Positions 1 through 8,258 of a stretch of DNA of 64,000 nucleotides are shown one piece after another. The first letter of the stretch is position 1. Every line of letters begins with the position of its first letter. The notes below the pieces were generated by a model, which ran no database searches, was not told the DNA's origin, and saw only the letters and a program-made list of their open reading frames with translations. The stretch comes from an uncultured Clostridia bacterium (GTDB lineage: Bacteria; Bacillota; Clostridia; Oscillospirales; Ruminococcaceae): the NCBI GenBank assembly GCA_944386285.1, contig CALXAM010000058.1, positions 1 through 64,000 of the forward strand, read 5' to 3'. A program made the translations under genes and the position numbers.

Positions 1-463
1 GCGCATCGATATTGATGCCGTCCGATTCCACCGGAACGCCGCACAGATTCACTTCATATGACCGAAACGAGTTAAGACTTCCGATAAAGCTCGGATTTTC
101 GCAAAGCAATGTGTCACCCGGGTTGCAAAACACCTTGCACGAAAGCTCGATTGCCTGCTGTGCACCGGATGTGATGATCAGATCGTCAAACGAAGCGCCC
201 AGTCCGTGACGCGTTTTCAGATCGCTTTTTAACAGCTCACGCAGCGGCGCATAGCCTTCCGTTACGCCATACTGAAGCGCAGTAATGGGCTGATCGCGAA
301 GAATTTTTGCAGTCAGATCGCTGACCACATCGACCGGAAACGCCTCCGGTGCCGGATTGCCCGCTGCAAACGAAACGACCTCCGGATCGGCAGTGAATTT
401 TAAGATTTCACGAATTGCAGAAGCCTGCAGTCCGTTCATACGGCTTGCAAACGAAACATTCAT
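1..463 (-). CDS. PLP-dependent aminotransferase, class I/II (N-terminal part, cut by window edge)
   Basis: The frame opens with ATG at 463 on the minus strand and stays open to base 1, giving about 154 N-terminal residues. The text VVSFAAGNPAPEAFP, ALQYGVTEGYAPLRE and IITSGAQQAIEL is typical of fold-type I aminotransferases of the 2-aminoadipate/kynurenine (LysN-like, MocR-C-terminal-like) group. These transfer amino groups between amino acids and 2-oxo acids using pyridoxal phosphate in the cytoplasm. The PLP lysine lies beyond the window. No HTH domain precedes this region, so it is a stand-alone enzyme and not a MocR regulator. Substrate cannot be told. Confidence 0.85.
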   Translation of the reverse strand, partial: MNVSFASRMNGLQASAIREILKFTADPEVVSFAAGNPAPEAFPVDVVSDLTAKILRDQPITALQYGVTEGYAPLRELLKSDLKTRHGLGASFDDLIITSGAQQAIELSCKVFCNPGDTLLCENPSFIGSLNSFRSYEVNLCGVPVESDGINIDA

Positions 464-515
464 GTCAAATTCCCTCTTCTCTGTTTTTACGATATTATTG
501 ATTCTTTTTATTATA

Positions 516-1103
516 CTACTCTCTTGACTGTTCGTCCAGCGTTTTTGAAAAAGCCGGCAGGAATTCCTGCATAAACACTTCTACCTCGGCAAGATCAAAC
601 GAAGAAAGCATGGACAGAAGTTGTTCTTTCGCATCTTTAAACTCGCTGTTGCCTGATTTTTCTTCCTCAATACATTTGATCAGTGCCGACAGCTTATCCG
701 CCGCTTTCACATACTGCCAATAAAGTGCATCCTCTTTTGCCGGGTGAAACACCGGTTCATAATACGGCTTTAAATCGTCGGGCAGCATTGAAAACAAGGT
801 GCGGTTCGCCTCTGATTCAATCCGTTTATATGCCTCAGTGATCTGCGGGTCATGATATTTAATCGGCGTCGGCATATCGCCGGTAATGATCTCGCCCGCA
901 TCGTGAAACATCGCAAATACCGCTGCTTTCATCGGATCAACAGACCTATCAAACCGTGACGCCCCGATACAAGCCAGTGCGTGTGCCAAAACAGCAGTAT
1001 CCATCGAATGCTCTGACAGCGTTTCCGGATAAGAAGAACGCATCAGTCCCCAGCGCGTGATATATTTCATACGGAAGACCATCGAGAAAAATGCGGAATT
1101 CAT
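516..1103 (-). CDS. yfbR: HD-domain 5'-nucleotidase, YfbR family
   Basis: This 195-residue protein matches E. coli YfbR closely in layout: a start like MNSAFF..RMKYITRWGLMR, then SEHSMDTAVLAHAL, MFHDAGEIITGDMPTP and a C-terminal half rich in acidic helices. The HD metal-binding residues (His in SEHS, the HD pair in MFHDA, a late Asp in KAADKLSA) are visible. YfbR enzymes remove phosphate from deoxyribonucleoside 5'-monophosphates in nucleotide salvage. An upstream GTG at 1112 overlaps the AGAGG ribosome site, so ATG at 1103 is preferred. Confidence 0.9.
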   Translation of the reverse strand: MNSAFFSMVFRMKYITRWGLMRSSYPETLSEHSMDTAVLAHALACIGASRFDRSVDPMKAAVFAMFHDAGEIITGDMPTPIKYHDPQITEAYKRIESEANRTLFSMLPDDLKPYYEPVFHPAKEDALYWQYVKAADKLSALIKCIEEEKSGNSEFKDAKEQLLSMLSSFDLAEVEVFMQEFLPAFSKTLDEQSRE

Positions 1104-1219
1104 GCCAAACACCTCTTTTTGTTTTTGCCTATTGTATCAAAAATCCTGCTTTCTTGCAATCGCCATCCCTTCTTGTTATAATGCAGACAGTGATCTTTTT
1201 TGTTCGAAAGGAGTCTTTT

Positions 1220-3670
1220 ATGACGCTGCATTCTTTGCGCCGACGGTTTTCTCTGCCTGTCGGCAGCTATCGATTTGTCTTTTTCCTCGCACTATTATTA
1301 AGCTTTCTTATTTTTTTGCCGTTTCTGCTGATTGACCGCGGATTATTTTTATATTACGGAGACTTCAACGTTCAGCAGATTCCGTTTTATTCCCTTTCGC
1401 ACGATGCGGTACAGTCCGGCGAGATTTTCTGGAACTGGAACACGGACTTAGGCGTAAATTTCATCGGCAGTTATTCATTTTACCTGCTCGGCAGCCCGTT
1501 TTTTTGGCTGACGCTCCTGTTCCCGTCGGCAGCAGTGCCATATTTGATGGCACCGCTTTTGATGCTCAAATTTGCATTTACGTCTGTGACCGGCTATGCG
1601 TTTCTGCGCCGGTTCTGCCGCTACAATGAAACAGCAACATTCTGTGCGCTACTCTACGCATTTTCGGGATTTAATCTCTACAACATCTTTTTTAACCACT
1701 TCAATGAAGTCGTGATGTTTTTCCCACTATTACTGCTCTCCATGGACGAGCTTGTCATCAATAACCGACGCGGCGTATTCGCACTAACAGTCGGCGTGTG
1801 TGCGTTTGTAAACTACTACTTTTTCTTCGGCGAAGTGCTCTTTTGCATTCTTTATTTCTTTCTGCGGCAAAACAAAGCGGATGGATTTCGTGTTACGTTC
1901 TTCACATTTTTGCGCGTCCTGCTTGAAGCCGTGATCGGTCTTCTCTTAAGCGCCGTGCTGCTCGTACCAAGCGCACTCGCTGTGCTCTCAAACGAACGTG
2001 TTTCCTCATTTTTATCCGGATATAACCTGTTTGTCTATGGTGACTCCCAGCGGTATGGTCTCATTTTCTCAAGTTTTTTCTTCCCGCCGGATGTCCCTGC
2101 TCGACCGAACTTTTTCCCCGATGCAAACGCAAAATGGTCGTCCGTTTCCATGTATCTGCCGATGATTTCCACTTGCGGCGTGTTCGCCTTTTTGTTTGGA
2201 AAGAAAAAGCACTGGCTTTCAAGAATCTTAATTGTCTGTGTGGTCATCTGTTTTATTCCTGGTTTAAACGCAGCGTTTTCGCTGTTTAACTACAGCTACT
2301 ATGCACGCTGGTACTTTATGCCGCTTTTGATGATGGCTCTTGCCACCTGCATTGCACTTGAGGAATGCAGACCCCAATTCAAAAAAGCGTTTGCACTGAC
2401 CGGCGCATGTATGGCACTCGTTGCGCTCATTGGGATCTTGCCGAAAAAAGAAAACGGCGAATATGTCTTTTTCTCTCTTCCCGAAGATCCTGCGCGTTTT
2501 TGGGTGTATGTCATCTTTGCCGCGATTGGTCTGCTTGTATGCGTCTTGCTTTATTCGCTAAAACTCAATCGAAAGCAACTCTTCCGCGCCGGATGCACTT
2601 CTCTTTCTGTAATGGTTGTGCTGTGTGGTGTAATGACACTTTCATTTGGCCGTGGAATCAGCGATCGCTATACAGAGGTCGCAGAACGTGCATTATTCGG
2701 TACGCAAAACCTTTCACTCGACGAATCAGAGGGATTTTTCCGCATTGACACGTACGGTGAACTTGATAATTTAGGCATGTTCTGGCGCATTCCGACCATC
2801 AATGCATTTCACTCGGTCGTTCCGTCTTCCATTATGGAATACTATGAATGGATTGGCAGTGAGCGCGGTGTCGGCTCACGCCCCGAACCTTCCTTTTTAG
2901 GCGTGCGCGCTATCACAAGTGTACGCTATGCCTTTTCAGATGATACCGACTATCTTCCTATGGACGGCTTTACAGAAATCGGTACTCAAAACGGCTATAC
3001 AGTGTATGAAAACGAATATTTTATCCCAATGGGATTTTCCTATGATTTCGCAGTCACACAGGAGCAGGTAGAAGCGACCTCTTGTCCGAATAAAGATCTT
3101 TTGCTTGTCCGTGCACTGCTGTTATCAGAGGAAGATTATCAGACAGTATCTGATATTTTGCCGCTGCTCCCTGATAACGAAGTCTATGATGGAGATTTCT
3201 CTTCTGATGCTTATTATCAAGACTGTGAAAATCGCGCCGCCTCTGCTGTTGATACATTCTCATATTCTTCAAAGGGATTTACAGCCGAAACGTCTTATAA
3301 TACCGATCGCGTTGTATTTTTTAGCGTTCCATACGATGAAGGATGGCATGCAACGGTAAATGGAGAGGAAGCACAGATTTTAAAGGCAGATGTAGGATTT
3401 ATGGCAGTCCGCGTTCCAGCAGGCGAAAGCGAGATCGTATTCACCTATGAAACTCCAGGATTGTTTGCCGGTATCCTTATCACAATCCTTGGTATCTTTC
3501 TCTTTGCGGGCTATTTGTGGCTGATCTTCTTTTTACGAAAACGCGGCAAACTTCCAAAAAGCCATCGTTCCATTCATCGATGCCAACCGCAGTTTGCGCC
3601 TACACTTCCCGCCAAGGAAGCATACACACACTACTGCGCATATTCAAAAAATCTTCCGCCATCGCCTTAA
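1220..3670 (+). CDS. YfhO-family polytopic membrane protein (putative glycosyltransferase)
   Basis: The 816-residue protein has about a dozen hydrophobic segments in its first 530 residues, followed by an outside-facing soluble region and one last membrane segment near the C-terminus. The stretch YYGDFNVQQIPFY and the NWNTDLGVNF region are typical of Pfam YfhO, a GT-C-like family linked in Bacillus and Listeria to glycosylation of lipoteichoic acid. Start ATG 1220 follows AAAGGAG; an in-frame ATG at 1091 lies in the divergent promoter region and lacks a ribosome site. The C-terminal 35 residues after the last membrane segment are basic and unusual. The sugar and acceptor are unknown. Confidence 0.85.
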   Translation: MTLHSLRRRFSLPVGSYRFVFFLALLLSFLIFLPFLLIDRGLFLYYGDFNVQQIPFYSLSHDAVQSGEIFWNWNTDLGVNFIGSYSFYLLGSPFFWLTLLFPSAAVPYLMAPLLMLKFAFTSVTGYAFLRRFCRYNETATFCALLYAFSGFNLYNIFFNHFNEVVMFFPLLLLSMDELVINNRRGVFALTVGVCAFVNYYFFFGEVLFCILYFFLRQNKADGFRVTFFTFLRVLLEAVIGLLLSAVLLVPSALAVLSNERVSSFLSGYNLFVYGDSQRYGLIFSSFFFPPDVPARPNFFPDANAKWSSVSMYLPMISTCGVFAFLFGKKKHWLSRILIVCVVICFIPGLNAAFSLFNYSYYARWYFMPLLMMALATCIALEECRPQFKKAFALTGACMALVALIGILPKKENGEYVFFSLPEDPARFWVYVIFAAIGLLVCVLLYSLKLNRKQLFRAGCTSLSVMVVLCGVMTLSFGRGISDRYTEVAERALFGTQNLSLDESEGFFRIDTYGELDNLGMFWRIPTINAFHSVVPSSIMEYYEWIGSERGVGSRPEPSFLGVRAITSVRYAFSDDTDYLPMDGFTEIGTQNGYTVYENEYFIPMGFSYDFAVTQEQVEATSCPNKDLLLVRALLLSEEDYQTVSDILPLLPDNEVYDGDFSSDAYYQDCENRAASAVDTFSYSSKGFTAETSYNTDRVVFFSVPYDEGWHATVNGEEAQILKADVGFMAVRVPAGESEIVFTYETPGLFAGILITILGIFLFAGYLWLIFFLRKRGKLPKSHRSIHRCQPQFAPTLPAKEAYTHYCAYSKNLPPSP

Positions 3671-3705
3671 AATAAAAGATTCGAATTATTCGCAGCTTTT
3701 TTAGA

Positions 3706-3753
3706 GTCCCGTCATGAAACCGTCATCTTTTTTCGACGGGATTCGTGTATAAT
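3706..3753 (+). promoter_or_regulatory. Probable promoter with inverted repeat before the DUF218 gene
   Basis: A TATAAT -10 box lies at 3748-3753, 24 bases before the start codon. No good -35 is visible. Just upstream, 7-base arms TCCCGTC and GACGGGA at about 3705-3711 and 3735-3741 form an inverted repeat ending against the -10. It may be an operator or the remains of the yfhO terminator, though no T-tract follows it. Confidence 0.45.
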
Positions 3754-3776
3754 AATGCACAAGGGAGGAAAAGAAA

Positions 3777-4394
3777 ATGAAATCACCGGCAGTTGTTCGT
3801 GAAATTACATCTTTCATTTTTCGTGAAGATGAACCGCAAAACGCAGATATCATTTTTATTCCGGGCGGCGCATATCCGGAAATTGCAGAACATGCCGCAC
3901 ATCTTTTCAGCATGGGATTTGCCCCGATTCTCCTTCCTTCCGGAAAATACAGTATCACAAACGGACATTTTCTCGGTGCACGCGGTCCGCTTGCCGAAAA
4001 ATATCCGGGGCCTTACCAAACGGAATGGGATTTTCTATCCGATGTTTTAAAACAAAACGGCGTGAACGAAACAGCGATCTTAAAAGAAGATCAAGCGACC
4101 TACACGTATCAAAACGCGATTTTTTCCCGCGAGGTAACTGATCATGCCGGCATTCAGGTAAAGAAAGCAATTCTTTGCTGTCAGGCATTTCACGCCAGAC
4201 GCTGTCTATCTTATTATCAGCTTCTATTCCCAGATACCGACTTTTTGGTGTGCCCCTCCATCACCCGCAATATAAGCCGTGATAACTGGTATCAAACGCC
4301 CGAAGGCGTTGATCTTGTTATGAGTGAGCTTTCAAAATGCGGCGATCAATTAAAGCCTTCTCTTATCTCCTTTCTTTTTCATAACAAAATATAA
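3777..4394 (+). CDS. DUF218 (YdcF/SanA/ElyC-like) protein
   Basis: This 205-residue cytoplasmic-looking protein has the DUF218 core: IIFIPGGAYPEIAEHA, then ILLPSGKYSI, ILKEDQATYTYQNAIFS and ILCCQAFHARRCLSYYQ. DUF218 proteins form a Rossmann-like fold and several act in envelope polymer metabolism, but the reaction is unproven. There is no signal peptide or membrane anchor, unlike SanA or ElyC. The gene is monocistronic between its own -10 box and a strong terminator. A clear ribosome site, GGGAGGAAAAG, precedes the ATG. Confidence 0.8.
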   Translation: MKSPAVVREITSFIFREDEPQNADIIFIPGGAYPEIAEHAAHLFSMGFAPILLPSGKYSITNGHFLGARGPLAEKYPGPYQTEWDFLSDVLKQNGVNETAILKEDQATYTYQNAIFSREVTDHAGIQVKKAILCCQAFHARRCLSYYQLLFPDTDFLVCPSITRNISRDNWYQTPEGVDLVMSELSKCGDQLKPSLISFLFHNKI

Positions 4395-4398
4395 AACC

Positions 4399-4451
4399 CC
4401 TAAAAACACAAAAAAGGAGCGTCATGCACGCTCCTTTTTTGTGTTTTTAGG
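4399..4451. terminator. Intrinsic terminator, 24-bp perfect stem
   Basis: Bases 4399-4422 and 4428-4451 are perfect reverse complements around a 5-base loop. T-runs on either strand make it potentially bidirectional, ending the DUF218 transcript. Confidence 0.9.
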
Positions 4452-4471
4452 CCATGTAATGTGTAAAAACG

Positions 4472-4519
4472 ACCGTTTATAGAAATTCTATGGATTTTAC
4501 CTGTGCTTCTTTGTATACT
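4472..4519 (+). promoter_or_regulatory. Promoter of the lytTR-DUF3021 pair with a LytTR half-site
   Basis: A TATACT -10 box lies at 4514-4519. The -35 region (4491-4496) is poor. The nonamer ACCGTTTAT at 4472-4480 fits the LytTR half-site pattern [TA][AC][CA]GTTN[AG][TG], just upstream of the weak -35. This suggests autoactivation, but I do not see a clear second half-site one turn away. Confidence 0.45.
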
Positions 4520-4542
4520 GAAGGCACAACGGAGGTGATCCG

Positions 4543-4983
4543 ATGCAAATTGAAGTCAAAATTGATCCATCGTGTCGTGAACCAAAGCTCATCATTTGCA
4601 TCGATAAACTAAACGATAAAATCGCATTGCTTGTAAAAAAGCTATCAGAAGAAACGCCGGAAGTCATTGCAGGATTTCGTGACCAGAATGTAACGCTCCT
4701 TGCACAACCGGATTTGTTTCGCATTTATACCGCAAACGGAAAAGTATTTGCCCAAACCGAACGGGAAGAATATCAGCTTCGTCTGCGGTTGTTTGAACTT
4801 GAACAGCGTCTGGATAAACGGATGTTTGCACGGATTTCTCATTCTGAAATTCTCAATCTCAACAAAGTGAAAAGCTTTGATTTGAGCTTCGCCGGAACAA
4901 TTCGGGTATCGCTATCAAACGGTACTGCAACATATGTTTCCAGACGATATGTTCCAAAAATCAAACAAATATTAGGAATCTGA
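4543..4983 (+). CDS. LytTR-domain transcriptional regulator (membrane-partnered type)
   Basis: The 146-residue protein has no receiver domain. The first 40 residues form a short beta/alpha region, and residues from about 45 on form the LytTR DNA-binding domain, with EYQLRLRLFELEQRLD, FARISHSEILNLNKV and the ending YVSRRYVPKIKQILG. A tightly linked DUF3021 membrane protein follows by 10 bases. LytTR/DUF3021 pairs are known self-contained regulators in which the membrane partner inhibits the DNA-binding protein. The start is ATG 4543 after GGAGGTGATC. Confidence 0.9.
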   Translation: MQIEVKIDPSCREPKLIICIDKLNDKIALLVKKLSEETPEVIAGFRDQNVTLLAQPDLFRIYTANGKVFAQTEREEYQLRLRLFELEQRLDKRMFARISHSEILNLNKVKSFDLSFAGTIRVSLSNGTATYVSRRYVPKIKQILGI

Positions 4984-4993
4984 GGTGACTGTT

Positions 4994-5443
4994 ATGAAGA
5001 AAAAAATCCTGTTTCGCGCACTCATGGGGATTCCGATCGGGCTTGCCGTCTGCACCGTTTTGAGCATCAACGCCTCTGCTTTGATTGATGACGGAACATT
5101 TTATGCCGTCGCACCAAGCCTCATTGAAGCATATGGATCTGAGTTAAATGCCATGTATGTGCAAACAATCATCGTCAGCCTGTACGGTGCCATGTGGGGT
5201 GCCATTTCCGTCATCGGAGAATGCGAGCGGCTGAATCTGTTAAAACAAACGGCACTGCATTTTATCATCTGCACATCCGCTACCTTCCCGGTTGCCTATT
5301 TCCTGCACTGGATGGAGCATTCCTTCATGGGAATTGTGCGATATTTTTTGATTTTCGTGTTCATCTATTTTGTGATCTGGCTTTCTCAATACATCGCCAT
5401 GCGTAGAAATATCAAACGATTAAATGAATCACTCCGAAAATAG
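4994..5443 (+). CDS. DUF3021 membrane protein, partner of the LytTR regulator
   Basis: This 149-residue protein has four hydrophobic segments (about residues 7-27, 50-70, 80-100, 108-130) and a basic C-terminal tail, the DUF3021 architecture. It contains WGAISVIGECERLNLLKQTALHF between the second and third segments. In known pairs this protein holds the LytTR regulator inactive at the membrane. ATG 4994 fits the GAGGTG ribosome site overlapping the lytTR stop; a GTG at 4985 is inside that site. The signal sensed is unknown. Confidence 0.85.
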   Translation: MKKKILFRALMGIPIGLAVCTVLSINASALIDDGTFYAVAPSLIEAYGSELNAMYVQTIIVSLYGAMWGAISVIGECERLNLLKQTALHFIICTSATFPVAYFLHWMEHSFMGIVRYFLIFVFIYFVIWLSQYIAMRRNIKRLNESLRK

Positions 5444-5480
5444 CGAAACGGTCAAACGCAAATGCGTTTGACCGTTTTCG
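5444..5480. terminator. Bidirectional terminator between convergent genes
   Basis: GAAACGGTCAAACGCA pairs with TGCGTTTGACCGTTTTC across a short loop. It sits directly between the DUF3021 stop and the stop of the minus-strand permease. Confidence 0.85.
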
Positions 5481-6191
5481 TTATACACCGGTTCGTTTCA
5501 ACAATGTAATCGACCAGCCAAGCAAAATGATCACAACAACAGTACCAAGTACTGACCATCCCACAGTCGGCATTCCTGCGCAAAAATCAGCAGCCGTCAA
5601 TACAAGATGGGTAAAAAAGTTGGTGTCCGTCCGGTTTGAAATGATACTTGTCACCGGTCCCGACAGCAATCCCGGCAAAACGATGACAGCGTACAAAACG
5701 GCATACGCGCCCCGTCCGTAGCGCAGCATCAGTGCGCCGAAAAAGCCAAAGAAAATGACCATTGCGCCGACCACCAGCGGATACACCCAAATCGGAACAA
5801 ACAATGCGAGCCAAACCGTCTCAATTTGGGGCAAGAATAACCGCAGCGCCAGTGTTTCGATCCCGCTCATGACCACAAATCCCAGTACAACAGCGACCCA
5901 TTCCATCAATGCACGCACATAGAGCACACTGATTGCAACCCGCCGCGATGCACCAAGCTGTACCAAAAACGATGTACCGAATCCGAACAGCGAAAGTGTA
6001 GACATAATCGCACAAATAAGCAGCACCACAACGCCTAAGATACTGCCGAGCGGAATAATTTCACTGGCAAGTGATGAAAAAACAACTCCCCCGATCATGC
6101 CGATCAAAAATGCACCGACAACAAACAGTGACATCCATTTGTAAGAGGACGCATACACGCCAAACGAAGCCGAAAACGCCCGTTTCCACAT
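5481..6191 (-). CDS. ABC transporter permease subunit (YtrC/D-like)
   Basis: The 236-residue protein has six hydrophobic segments and the look of ABC-2 type permeases. It is the last gene of a four-gene operon: GntR regulator, ATPase, permease, permease. ATG 6191 follows GGAGGGAG; an upstream start at 6230 would overlap the previous permease and has no ribosome site. Family members move peptides or antimicrobial compounds, or sense envelope stress; the substrate is unknown here. Confidence 0.8.
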   Translation of the reverse strand: MWKRAFSASFGVYASSYKWMSLFVVGAFLIGMIGGVVFSSLASEIIPLGSILGVVVLLICAIMSTLSLFGFGTSFLVQLGASRRVAISVLYVRALMEWVAVVLGFVVMSGIETLALRLFLPQIETVWLALFVPIWVYPLVVGAMVIFFGFFGALMLRYGRGAYAVLYAVIVLPGLLSGPVTSIISNRTDTNFFTHLVLTAADFCAGMPTVGWSVLGTVVVIILLGWSITLLKRTGV

Positions 6192-6204
6192 AAAACTCCC
6201 TCCT

Positions 6205-6858
6205 TTATCGCACCGCATACCGCCGAACAAACAGCCAGTAAGACAACCCGCTCAGCACACACGATACAACGACTGCCAGCAAAAATACCCACAGCGGCAT
6301 GGTAAATATTTGGATGATTGGAAGCATGCCATCTGCTCCCATCACACCGATTGTTCCACCGAATATTCCGCCGCAAATCGCGCACACTGCCACCAAAAAC
6401 ACCATACCGAGCTTTCCGCCGATACGATAACTAAAAAATCCAAAAAAATCACCAACGGATGCTGCAAGCAATCCATATCCAAACATCGTAAGTAACCCTT
6501 CAACCGAAAACGCCGCGGGCATGCTGGAAAGCAGATTGTTGCACACAATCCCGAGCGCCACCAGCAGACTGCATAAAAACGCAACGACAACCTTTAACAC
6601 CTGCAACCCAATAAATGCCGCACGCCGTGTCGTTCCCATGGACAGGGCAATGCCAAAATAAATTCCTGGAAACTGAAACAGAATCACAAACGGCACCAGA
6701 TATGAAAACAGTGTCCACGCAATGGAAAAGAACCCCGGATCGCCAGTGAGCTGTCCGTACACAATAAAAAACGCCATCACAAGCGCGGTTGCGCCGATTG
6801 TTTTCACTGCAATCCGCAGATCGTTTTTTACATTACGCGCGATCATTGAAAGAAGCAT
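6205..6858 (-). CDS. ABC transporter permease subunit
   Basis: About 217 residues with six predicted membrane segments (for example ALVMAFFIVYG, LVPFVILFQFPGIYF, MVFLVAVCAICGGIFGG). It overlaps the ATPase gene by about 26 bases and ends 13 bases before the second permease start, so translation is probably coupled. ATG 6858 is better spaced from AGGAGA than ATG 6864. It has no sequence similarity to the neighbouring permease that I can see by eye; the two presumably form a heterodimer. Confidence 0.8.
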   Translation of the reverse strand: MLLSMIARNVKNDLRIAVKTIGATALVMAFFIVYGQLTGDPGFFSIAWTLFSYLVPFVILFQFPGIYFGIALSMGTTRRAAFIGLQVLKVVVAFLCSLLVALGIVCNNLLSSMPAAFSVEGLLTMFGYGLLAASVGDFFGFFSYRIGGKLGMVFLVAVCAICGGIFGGTIGVMGADGMLPIIQIFTMPLWVFLLAVVVSCVLSGLSYWLFVRRYAVR

Positions 6859-7756
6859 ACCCATTCTCCTCTCCTGCCTGCCGTGTCAGATACACAAAGA
6901 TTTTCTGAAGGGGGACAGCGCTCACAGTGAGCTCCCCGCGATATTGCTCCGTCGGGAACGACTGACCCGGTTTTAATCGGATACACACCATCTTGTTGCG
7001 GCCCATTTGCTCGGTATTTAACCGCTCATATCCGCTGACTGCGCGGTCGACTACCTCGTCAAGGCCATTCACATACAGACACGAATCAATTAGATCCTGT
7101 GTGTTTTCTTTTAATCGTACAACACCGTCATTCAAAATGATAATTTCTTCGAGCACGTTTGCCGCTTCCTCGATGATATGTGTCGAGAGAATAAACGTCC
7201 GGTTACTGCGAGCATATTCTTCCAAAAGCAGCGCATAGAACCGGTCGCGCATATACACATCAAGACCTGAGACCGGCTCGTCAAGAATGGTGATCGGTGC
7301 ACCCGATGCAAGTGCGATTGTAATTGTCACAAGGCTCATCATGCCTTTGTTCATTTTGCAGATTTTTTTGTTTTTATCAATGCCAAATTCTTTGATGAGA
7401 AAATCCGCATAGGAAGCGTCCCAGTTCGGATAAAAGCAGGCTGCCGATTTTAAGTATTCTTTTGCCTTTAACGTGTTCTGACCGAACAGAATCGTCGGGC
7501 TTAATTCGCGTGAAAAGCAAAGTGCCGAGAGTGCTGTTTCGTTTTCCCATACCGGCTGTCCGTTATAGGTAATCTCACCTGAACCTGCACGGTTTTGACC
7601 TGTCATAATACTCAAAAGCGTTGTTTTGCCAACACCGTTTCGGCCAATCAGTCCATAGATATGTCCCGGCTCAATCGTCAGATCTACACCTTTTAGTACC
7701 TCTTTGTTCCCATACGATTTGGTCACCTGTCTGCATACAAGACAATTTTCACTCAT
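6833..7756 (-). CDS. ABC transporter ATP-binding protein (YtrB-like)
   Basis: The 307-residue ATPase has Walker A GRNGVGKTT near residue 40, Walker B ITILDEP near 160, the D-loop SGLD and the switch histidine in LSTHIIEE. The signature region reads MNKGMMSLV instead of LSGGQ, a variant close to the LSKGM type seen in YtrB/YxlF-like exporters. The C-terminal 90 residues form an extra domain of unknown role. It is expressed after the GntR regulator (16-base gap), and is the energy subunit for the two downstream permeases. ATG 7756 is preferred to 7762 by spacing. Confidence 0.88.
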   Translation of the reverse strand: MSENCLVCRQVTKSYGNKEVLKGVDLTIEPGHIYGLIGRNGVGKTTLLSIMTGQNRAGSGEITYNGQPVWENETALSALCFSRELSPTILFGQNTLKAKEYLKSAACFYPNWDASYADFLIKEFGIDKNKKICKMNKGMMSLVTITIALASGAPITILDEPVSGLDVYMRDRFYALLLEEYARSNRTFILSTHIIEEAANVLEEIIILNDGVVRLKENTQDLIDSCLYVNGLDEVVDRAVSGYERLNTEQMGRNKMVCIRLKPGQSFPTEQYRGELTVSAVPLQKIFVYLTRQAGEENGYASFNDRA

Positions 7757-7777
7757 CGTCATACGCCTCCCTGCTTG

Positions 7778-8152
7778 TTACAGTGTCGTTTTTCCCTCCA
7801 TTGCGGAGGAAACCATTTTTAAGAGTTCTTCTTTTGTGATGTTTAGAACATTTGCCTCTGCGGCAAGTCCCACCACATACTGCTTGTAAAAATTCGATTT
7901 TCTCTGTGCTACAATTTGTTTCACGGCACCCGCCGAAACAAACATGCCAATCCCTCGCTTTTTATACAAAATGCCGCGCTCCACGAGCAAATTTAATCCT
8001 TTCGCCGCGGTCGCGGGATTGATTGCATACATCCGCGAGAGCTCGTTTGTCGACGGAACGCGCTCTTCCTCCAAAAGTATCCCGCGCAAGATCTGATCCT
8101 CGATCATTTCTTCAATCTGCAGGTAAATGGATTTTTCATCGGAAAGTTGCAA
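7778..8152 (-). CDS. GntR-family regulator, YtrA type
   Basis: A 124-residue regulator with an N-terminal winged helix (IYLQIEEMIEDQIL, then ERVPSTNELSRMYAINPATAAKGLNLLVERGILYKKRGIGMFV) and a short C-terminal dimerisation tail, as in YtrA. YtrA proteins repress their own ABC operon and respond to cell-wall antibiotics. The TTG at 8152 is 8 bases after GGAGG; the GTG at 8161 lies inside the ribosome site, so TTG is the likelier start. A matching palindrome lies in its own promoter. Confidence 0.88.
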   Translation of the reverse strand: MQLSDEKSIYLQIEEMIEDQILRGILLEEERVPSTNELSRMYAINPATAAKGLNLLVERGILYKKRGIGMFVSAGAVKQIVAQRKSNFYKQYVVGLAAEANVLNITKEELLKMVSSAMEGKTTL

Positions 8153-8172
8153 TCGTTTCACCTCCGTGGTTC

Positions 8173-8217
8173 ATTACTTGTGTAATTAACTATATCACCA
8201 ATAAAGCTTCTTGTCAA
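8173..8217 (-). promoter_or_regulatory. Promoter and probable autoregulatory operator of the ytrA-like operon
   Basis: Read on the minus strand, TTGACA (8217-8212), a 17-base spacer and TATAGT (8194-8189) form a near-consensus promoter. Just downstream is the inverted repeat ATTAC-ACAA-GTAAT (8186-8173), covering the expected start of transcription. This is where a GntR repressor would block initiation. Confidence 0.75.
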
Positions 8218-8226
8218 CAAAAAAAT

Positions 8227-8258
8227 AAAACGATCCGGAAAATTTTCCGGATCGTTTT
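8227..8258 (-). terminator. Terminator after the LacI-type gene
   Basis: A perfect 32-base palindrome, AAAACGATCCGGAAAA and its complement without a loop, ends with T-runs on both strands. It starts immediately after the LacI-type stop codon. Confidence 0.88.

Noticed and set aside
1091-1219. Longer start for the YfhO-like protein at 1091
   Set aside because: It overlaps the divergent yfbR start region and lacks a ribosome site, while ATG 1220 has AAAGGAG at good spacing.
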